Source: Actinomycetota bacterium
GTDB taxonomy: Bacteria; Actinomycetota; Actinomycetes; Actinomycetales; Microbacteriaceae
Reading direction: 5' to 3'
Length of the DNA stretch: 5,748 nt
Assembly: GCA_009704705.1 (NCBI GenBank)
Contig: WLDR01000096.1
Location: forward strand, 1 to 5,748
Shown here piece by piece: positions 1 through 4,067 of this stretch. The notes under the pieces were generated by a model, which was not told where the DNA came from, made no database searches, and saw nothing but the letters and a program-made list of their open reading frames with translations. The position numbers and the translations under genes were made by a program. How positions within the stretch are numbered: the first letter of the stretch is position 1; every line of letters begins with the position of its first letter.

Positions 1-292
1 GAGCCAATGTCTTGTTTGTCTCGAGTGCGGCCAGTGTGGGACCCAGACCGACCGAACCGGTGATGCCGTTGAGAACAACATCCGCGTCGACGGATCGAAC
101 TAACGCCTCAGCATCGACGTGACCGACGGCCGTGTCTGACACGTTGAACTCAGAGGCCTGAGCTTCGAGTAAGTCACGATTCGACCCGACGGAAAGCCCA
201 ACAACTTCGAATCGAGTCGGATTCGCGCGAATGACGTCGAGTGCTTGTGTTCCGATTGACCCGGAACTTCCCAAAATGATGACGCGACGCAT
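1..292 (-). CDS. dxr: 1-deoxy-D-xylulose 5-phosphate reductoisomerase, N-terminal part
   Basis: Only the first 97 codons are in the window; the gene runs off the left edge. The product reduces and rearranges 1-deoxy-D-xylulose 5-phosphate to 2-C-methyl-D-erythritol 4-phosphate with NADPH, the committed step of the cytosolic MEP isoprenoid pathway. The N-terminus reads MRRVIILGSSGSIGTQALDV. This is the family's Rossmann NADPH-binding start; the usual GSTGSIG loop appears as GSSGSIG at residues 8-14. It continues with the expected RFEVVGLSVGSN segment (28-38) and NGITGSVGLGPTLAAL (75-90), leading into the ETNKTLA stretch (91-97) that precedes the conserved ANKES motif just outside the window. 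The ATG at 292 is chosen because it gives the family's usual short lead-in to the glycine loop and has GGGAAG eight bases upstream. The gene is divergent from gabT. Family assignment is secure; intactness of the remainder cannot be seen. Confidence 0.95.
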   Translation of the reverse strand, partial: MRRVIILGSSGSIGTQALDVIRANPTRFEVVGLSVGSNRDLLEAQASEFNVSDTAVGHVDAEALVRSVDADVVLNGITGSVGLGPTLAALETNKTLA

Positions 293-300
293 ACTGTCAT

Positions 301-306
301 CTTCCC
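301..306 (-). promoter_or_regulatory. Ribosome binding site of dxr
   Basis: On the minus strand this reads GGGAAG, eight bases before the ATG at 292. It supports that start over an overlapping out-of-frame ATG a few bases upstream. I could not find a convincing -10/-35 pair for dxr in the 293-394 divergent region, so its promoter remains unplaced. Confidence 0.6.
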
Positions 307-359
307 ACCGCAAAGCCGATCTTCGGGCAAAGAAACATGGGCGAATGCGGTTGCTATCC

Positions 360-387
360 TTGCCCTTCCCGCACGCAGTCATAGACT
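360..387 (+). promoter_or_regulatory. Candidate promoter for gabT, near-leaderless
   Basis: TTGCCC (360-365) as -35 and TAGACT (382-387) as -10 are separated by 16 bp. Initiation 6-8 bases after the -10 would fall at about 394-395, on the ATG of gabT itself. There is no Shine-Dalgarno-like sequence before that ATG, which agrees with a leaderless mRNA, a common arrangement in actinobacteria. A second possible -10, TATCCT at 355-360, lacks a good -35 partner. This is inferred from the motifs only. Confidence 0.45.
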
Positions 388-394
388 TGTGCGC

Positions 395-1735
395 ATGTCG
401 ACTATTTCTGCCAGCACCCCCACCACGCTTCAGGAACGCAAAGTTGTCACCGCGATTCCCGGCCCAAAGTCACAGGCCATGCACGAGCGACGCAAGCAGG
501 TTGTGCCACCCGGTGTGGGTGCTGCGCTTCCCGTCTACATTGATTCCGCTGAAGGTTCGATTCTCATCGACATCGACGGCAACCACTTCATTGACTTTGC
601 TACGGGCATCGGAGTGACCACAATTGGCCACACCAATGGGGCCGTCGCCGCGGCAGTCACCGACCAGGTGCACAGTTTTACTCACACGTGCTTTACCGTC
701 ACGCCCTACGAAGGCTACGTTCGCGTTGCCGAACTCCTGGTCGCACGCACTCCGGGCAAGCACGCGAAGCGCGTGATGCTCGTGAACTCCGGTGCCGAGG
801 CTGTCGAGAACGCCGTAAAGATCGCTCGCAAGCACACCGGAAAATTCGGTGTCGGAGTTCTGGACCACGCTTACCACGGGCGAACGAACCTCACGATGAC
901 GATGAATTTCAAGAACGCTCCCTACGCGACCGGCATGGGGCCCACGGCCCCCGGCGTGTTCCGTGCTCCGGGTTCATACCCATTCCATGACGGCCTGTCG
1001 GGTGCCGAAGCGGCCGAGCGAACCATCTGGTACTTCGAAAAGATGGTTGGCGCGCAGGACCTCGCCTGCATCATCGTCGAACCCATTCAAGGCGAAGGTG
1101 GCTTCGTTGTTCCGGCAGATGGCTACCTCACAGCAGTCCAAGAATGGTGCACCAAGAACAACGTTGTCTTCATCGCCGATGAAGTTCAGTCCGGCATGGC
1201 CCGCACTGGCACCTACTTTGCGAGCGAGCACTTTGGTCTCGTGCCCGATCTGATGACCGTTGCCAAAGGCATCGGCGGCGGCATGCCGCTTGCCGGAGTC
1301 GTTGGCCGTGCGGAAATCATGGACGACGTGCTCGCCGGCGGTCTCGGCGGAACGTTTGGTGGCAATCCGGTTTCGTGTGCGGCATCGATCGCAGTGTTTG
1401 ACGAGGTCGAATCACACAAACTGTTGGCTGAGGCACAGCGCGTCGAAACCCGCCTGGGCAATGGACTGCGCGAACTCCAGAAGAAATACCCCATCGTCGG
1501 CGATGTTCGCGGAAAGGGAGCCATGCTCGCGATTGAACTCGTCGAGACAGGCACCAAGAAGCCGAACCCCGCAGCGGTAAGCGGGCTCATCGCGTACGCA
1601 GCGCAGAATGGCTTGTTGCTTCTTTCCGCGGGCTCGTCGTACAACGTGTTGCGATTCCTTCCCGCGGTCACCATGTCTGACGCCCTCATCGATGACGCGC
1701 TCTCAGTGCTCGACGCCGGCTTTGCTCAGCTGTAA
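395..1735 (+). CDS. gabT: 4-aminobutyrate aminotransferase (GABA transaminase)
   Basis: This is a 446-residue class-III (fold type I) PLP aminotransferase, the usual length for GabT. It transfers the amino group of GABA to 2-oxoglutarate, giving succinate semialdehyde and glutamate in the cytoplasm. Visible motifs, numbered from ATG395, are: NSGAEAVENAVKIAR (131-145), the cofactor-phosphate loop; AYHGRT (159-164), where R163 matches the substrate-carboxylate arginine R141 of E. coli GabT; EPIQGEGGF (229-237), with E234 matching E211; ADEVQSGMARTG (261-272), with D262 contacting the pyridine nitrogen; AKGIGGG (290-296), with K291 the Schiff-base lysine; and GGTFGGNP (318-325). The segment THTCFTVTPYEGY closely resembles GabT rather than ornithine or acetylornithine aminotransferases. 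A GTG six bases upstream (389) is a possible alternative start, but the promoter spacing favours the ATG. The asparaginase gene follows after 33 bp in the same frame. No succinate-semialdehyde dehydrogenase is adjacent, so the exact omega-amino substrate is inferred from similarity. Confidence 0.92.
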   Translation: MSTISASTPTTLQERKVVTAIPGPKSQAMHERRKQVVPPGVGAALPVYIDSAEGSILIDIDGNHFIDFATGIGVTTIGHTNGAVAAAVTDQVHSFTHTCFTVTPYEGYVRVAELLVARTPGKHAKRVMLVNSGAEAVENAVKIARKHTGKFGVGVLDHAYHGRTNLTMTMNFKNAPYATGMGPTAPGVFRAPGSYPFHDGLSGAEAAERTIWYFEKMVGAQDLACIIVEPIQGEGGFVVPADGYLTAVQEWCTKNNVVFIADEVQSGMARTGTYFASEHFGLVPDLMTVAKGIGGGMPLAGVVGRAEIMDDVLAGGLGGTFGGNPVSCAASIAVFDEVESHKLLAEAQRVETRLGNGLRELQKKYPIVGDVRGKGAMLAIELVETGTKKPNPAAVSGLIAYAAQNGLLLLSAGSSYNVLRFLPAVTMSDALIDDALSVLDAGFAQL

Positions 1736-1736
1736 T

Positions 1737-1772
1737 TCACAGCCGAGACCAGAGCTGAAACCAAAGCTGTGA
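1737..1772 (+). promoter_or_regulatory. Potential hairpin covering the asparaginase start codon
   Basis: TCACAGC (1737-1743) is the exact reverse complement of GCTGTGA (1766-1772), which includes the GTG start at 1769-1771. In mRNA this makes a 7-bp stem with a 22-base loop. The ACAGC part can alternatively pair with GCTGT at 1729-1733 at the gabT stop, forming a 5-bp stem with loop AATTC that ribosomes finishing gabT would disrupt. No clear Shine-Dalgarno precedes the GTG. Translational coupling is therefore possible, but the stem is short and this is inference. Confidence 0.3.
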
Positions 1773-1774
1773 GC
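1739..1774 (+). repeat. Three imperfect tandem 12-mers across the gabT-asparaginase junction
   Basis: Three consecutive 12-base units can be aligned: ACAGCCGAGACC, AGAGCTGAAACC and AAAGCTGTGAGC, with consensus ANAGCYGWRASC. The third contains the GTG start of the asparaginase gene. Read in frame, the unit would encode A-E-T-(R/K). It may be a small slipped duplication. The copies are degenerate, so chance cannot be excluded. Confidence 0.45.
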
Positions 1775-2773
1775 TCACCCGAATCCGGCACTTTCTCGGT
1801 CGGCGATGCCACCGAGCTTGCCGTTCTCACCCGGAGCGGTTTCATTGAGTCGCGTCACGCAGGCAGTGCCATTGTGTTGGATGGCGCATCCGGTGATGTG
1901 CTGTTTCAGACCGGAGACCCGTTCTCGCCAGTCGTGCCGCGCTCGGCGATGAAGCCGTTCCAGGCTGTTGCAATGTTGACGTCGGGCGCACCGCTCGAGG
2001 GAGAATTCGTTGCGTTGTCCACGGCGAGCCACACCGGTTCCGCCGAGCACGTGCGGCTGGTGGCCGAACTCCTTGAGGCGCACGGACTCACCGAAGATCA
2101 GCTGGAGTGCCCGGTCGATTGGCCGACCGACAGAGACATGGTCGCCGAGCTCACACGCAGTTCTGGTTCTGCGCAACGCAGATTCATGAACTGCTCGGGC
2201 AAACACGCGGCGATGCTTGTCACCTGCAGCGTGAACGGTTGGCCACTTGCGGGTTACCTCGAACCAGAGCATCCGTTGCAACGCGAAATTTTGAGCGTCG
2301 TTGAAGACTTCACTGGCGAACCCATTGCCGCGTCGGGCATCGACGGATGCGGCGCGCCGGTTTACGCGATGAGTCTTGCCGCCCTGTCCCGCGGAATTCA
2401 CCGCGTGGGTACGGCCTCACACGAGTCAGAAAACCCACGTGATCGAGCAGCGGCGAAATTGCGGGATGCCGTCGTCGCGCATCCGTATGTCACCGGCGGA
2501 CGGGGCGAACAAGACACCGCCATCGTCTCTGAACTAGGCATATTCGCAAAGCGCGGCGCCGAGGGCGTCATGGTGGTCAGCGCGCAGGACGGTACGACCG
2601 TCGCGCTGAAGATTTTGGATGGCAACCTGCGTGCGGCTGGGATTGTTGCCGTGAAGCTCCTCGAGAATGCAGGCGCGCTCGACACAGCCGAGGTGGCACG
2701 CGTAAGCGAAAGTTTTGGCTTGACCGTGCTCGGTGGGGGAAAACCCGTCGGGGAATTGCGGGCCACGGTCTAA
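1769..2773 (+). CDS. L-asparaginase, Rhizobium etli type (PF06089, Asparaginase_II)
   Basis: This 334-residue protein hydrolyses L-asparagine to aspartate and ammonia. It belongs to the class-3 asparaginases typified by R. etli ReAV, unrelated to the E. coli type I/II enzymes. The residues reported for that family are all present: S59 and K62 in PRSAMKPFQ (S-x-x-K), S87 in TASHTGS, C142 and K145 in NCSGKH, C194 in IDGCGAP (the Cys/Lys/Cys metal site), and K261 in FAKRGAEG. There is no signal peptide or membrane segment, so it should be cytoplasmic. GTG1769 is the only start codon between the gabT stop and the conserved ELAVLTRSG segment, which decides the start even though the ribosome site is poor. 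It follows gabT by 33 bp, is probably co-transcribed with it, and may depend on coupled translation. The family call is firm; kinetic properties and possible glutaminase activity cannot be judged. Confidence 0.93.
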   Translation: MSSPESGTFSVGDATELAVLTRSGFIESRHAGSAIVLDGASGDVLFQTGDPFSPVVPRSAMKPFQAVAMLTSGAPLEGEFVALSTASHTGSAEHVRLVAELLEAHGLTEDQLECPVDWPTDRDMVAELTRSSGSAQRRFMNCSGKHAAMLVTCSVNGWPLAGYLEPEHPLQREILSVVEDFTGEPIAASGIDGCGAPVYAMSLAALSRGIHRVGTASHESENPRDRAAAKLRDAVVAHPYVTGGRGEQDTAIVSELGIFAKRGAEGVMVVSAQDGTTVALKILDGNLRAAGIVAVKLLENAGALDTAEVARVSESFGLTVLGGGKPVGELRATV

Positions 2774-2798
2774 GTTTTCCGCCCGCATCCATTGAGGT

Positions 2799-2813
2799 AG
2801 TTGGCGGCCAACT
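2799..2813. promoter_or_regulatory. 15-bp perfect palindrome downstream of the asparaginase gene
   Basis: AGTTGGCGGCCAACT has 7-bp arms around a central G and begins 25 bp after the asparaginase stop. As DNA it looks like an operator for a dimeric regulator. As RNA it would form a 6-bp stem with loop CGG, a possible weak terminator, but no T-run follows. Its right half overlaps the first arm of the split inverted repeat (2810-2818). Confidence 0.45.
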
Positions 2814-2900
2814 GCGATTTCATCGCCTGTTCGCATATTTCGATACGGAATCCACAGTTTTTCTTCAAAAAAACTATGGAATCCGTTGCCCATCGCAGTT
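2810..2900. repeat. Split 9-bp inverted repeat flanking the ald upstream region
   Basis: AACTGCGAT (2810-2818) and ATCGCAGTT (2892-2900) are perfect reverse complements with centres 82 bp apart, close to eight helical turns. The second arm lies directly against the ald -10 and shares its first base. This suggests two copies of one operator, or the arms of a large folded structure. Mycobacterial ald is controlled by AldR, an Lrp/AsnC-type protein that uses multiple sites, so such a factor is a plausible binder. The link is inference. Confidence 0.45.
2851..2880. promoter_or_regulatory. T/A-rich palindrome upstream of the ald promoter
   Basis: TCCACAGTTTTT (2851-2862) and AAAAACTATGGA (2869-2880) form 12-bp arms with one mismatch around the spacer CTTCAA. 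The A-tract at 2867-2873 would lie about 39-45 bases before the predicted transcription start, where an UP element contacts the RNA polymerase alpha subunit. It could equally be an operator. With its T-run it could also end transcription arriving from the asparaginase gene, but a GC-poor stem is weak for that. Confidence 0.4.
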
Positions 2901-2905
2901 ATAGT
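2877..2905 (+). promoter_or_regulatory. Candidate ald promoter
   Basis: TATAGT (2900-2905) matches the consensus -10 at five of six positions. A weak -35, TGGAAT (2877-2882), sits 17 bp upstream. The poor -35, adjacent A-tract and overlapping repeats fit an activator-dependent or otherwise regulated promoter. Transcription would start near 2912, giving a leader of about 40 bases. It is predicted from the motif alone. Confidence 0.5.
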
Positions 2906-2913
2906 GGGGTGAA

Positions 2914-2936
2914 CCCGCCACTGCGGGCCTCTTTTT
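2914..2936 (+). terminator. Hairpin plus T-run just before ald (terminator-like leader element)
   Basis: CCCGC (2914-2918), loop CACT and GCGGG (2923-2927) are followed by CCTCTTTTT, the layout of an intrinsic terminator, 16 bases before the ald ATG. If transcription starts near 2912 the hairpin is too close to the 5' end to terminate and would more likely protect the mRNA end. For transcripts entering from upstream it could insulate or attenuate ald. AGTGG (2903-2907) can pair with CCACT (2918-2922), which excludes the terminator stem, so an antiterminator is conceivable on those longer RNAs. Confidence 0.45.
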
Positions 2937-2941
2937 GTGCT

Positions 2942-2946
2942 GGAGA
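2942..2946 (+). promoter_or_regulatory. Ribosome binding site of ald
   Basis: GGAGA lies five bases before the ATG at 2952. This good site selects that ATG over an in-frame GTG at 2937, which would add five residues and has no comparable signal. Confidence 0.75.
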
Positions 2947-2951
2947 ATCCC

Positions 2952-4067
2952 ATGAAGATTGCCGTCCCCACCGAAATCAAGAACAACGAATTCCGCGTCG
3001 CGATTACGCCCGCAGGAGTTCATGACCTCGTCGCAAACGGGCACGAAGTTCTCGTGCAATCCGGTGCCGGGCTCGGTTCTTCCATCACCGATGAGGCCTA
3101 CACGGCTGCCGGTGCGTCAATTGTGAAGGATGCGGCCACCGCATGGTCGAGTGGTGACATGGTTCTCAAAGTCAAGGAACCCATCAAGTCGGAGTACGGC
3201 CACTTCCGCGACGGGCTCGTGCTCTTCACCTTCTTGCACCTGGCCGCTGAACCAGACTTGACTGAAGCATTGCTCAAGGCAAAGGTCACTGGAATTGCGT
3301 ACGAGACCGTGCAGTTGCCCAACCGCGCACTGCCTTTGCTCGCGCCGATGAGTGAGGTCGCCGGACGACTCGCTCCCATCGTCGGCGCCAGTGCAATGCT
3401 CAAGCCGAACGGCGGACCCGGTTTGCTGGTGCCGGGCGTTCCTGGAACGCATCCCGCAAAGGTGGTTGTTCTCGGTGGCGGTGTCGCCGGTACGGCTGCG
3501 ATCCAGGTCGCCGCGGGAATGGGTGCCGAAGTTACCGTGCTCGACACAAATCTCTTCCGCCTGCGCGAGCTCGATGCTTTGTACAGCGGCCGCATCAAGA
3601 CAATTGCGTCGAACTCGTTCGAGATTGACCGCGCACTCGTTGACGCCGACCTCGTCGTTGGTTCGGTTCTGATTCCGGGAGCTAAGGCACCGAAACTCGT
3701 CAGTAACGAACTGGTCAGCCGCATGAAGCCGGGCAGCGTGCTCGTCGACATCGCAGTGGATCAGGGTGGTTGCTTCGCCGACACGCGCGCGACCACTCAC
3801 GCGGACCCCACGTTCACCGTGCACAACTCGCTCTTCTACTGCGTTGCGAATATGCCCGGAGCTGTCCCCCACACCTCGACCTACGCGCTGACGAACGCAA
3901 CCCTTCCCTACGCGCGGTCGATTGCCAACCGTGGATGGAAGGATGCACTGGCTGCAGACAGCGCGCTGAAGCTGGGCCTCAACACGCACGACGGCCACCT
4001 GGTCAACGGCCCCGTTGCCGAAGCGCACGGCCTGTCCCACACCGACATCGACACCGTTTTCGTCTAG
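2952..4067 (+). CDS. ald: Alanine dehydrogenase
   Basis: This 371-residue NAD-dependent enzyme interconverts L-alanine and pyruvate plus ammonium in the cytoplasm. It serves alanine catabolism or, in reverse, ammonium assimilation and NADH reoxidation. The length and residue numbering match Mycobacterium tuberculosis Ald closely: R15 (NNEFRVA) and K75 (KVKEP) bind pyruvate, H96 (TFLHLAAEP) and D270 (DIAVDQGG) are catalytic, GGGVAG at 175-180 is the Rossmann loop, and D198 (TVLDTN) is positioned for the adenosine ribose. The substrate-domain signature YCVANMPGAVP is intact. The following residue is H, where many homologues have R or N. ATG2952 is preferred because of the GGAGA site and the exact numbering match. 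The gene has its own regulated-looking upstream region and converges with the ATPase gene, their stops sharing CTAG. No disruption is visible. Confidence 0.97.
   Translation: MKIAVPTEIKNNEFRVAITPAGVHDLVANGHEVLVQSGAGLGSSITDEAYTAAGASIVKDAATAWSSGDMVLKVKEPIKSEYGHFRDGLVLFTFLHLAAEPDLTEALLKAKVTGIAYETVQLPNRALPLLAPMSEVAGRLAPIVGASAMLKPNGGPGLLVPGVPGTHPAKVVVLGGGVAGTAAIQVAAGMGAEVTVLDTNLFRLRELDALYSGRIKTIASNSFEIDRALVDADLVVGSVLIPGAKAPKLVSNELVSRMKPGSVLVDIAVDQGGCFADTRATTHADPTFTVHNSLFYCVANMPGAVPHTSTYALTNATLPYARSIANRGWKDALAADSALKLGLNTHDGHLVNGPVAEAHGLSHTDIDTVFV

Noticed and set aside
315..328. Small inverted repeat (CCGA-TCT-TCGG) in the dxr leader
   Set aside because: It has only four base pairs in its core, no T-run and no relation to a start or promoter that I could identify.
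1213..1689. Leftward open frame opposite the 3' half of gabT
   Set aside because: It is antisense to conserved catalytic-domain codons of gabT and has a Pro/Ser/Thr-rich composition typical of shadow frames.
2774..2951. Possible glycine or other known riboswitch upstream of ald
   Set aside because: The leader after the predicted start is only about 40 bases. I could not recognise any conserved aptamer core in the full 178 bp; only simple hairpins and repeats are present.
2801..3025. Small rightward open frame crossing the ald promoter, including a GTG at 2909 that could start a leader peptide
   Set aside because: It spans predicted promoter elements and runs 74 bases into ald out of frame. 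The short peptide is not enriched in alanine codons, so a peptide-based attenuator is unsupported.
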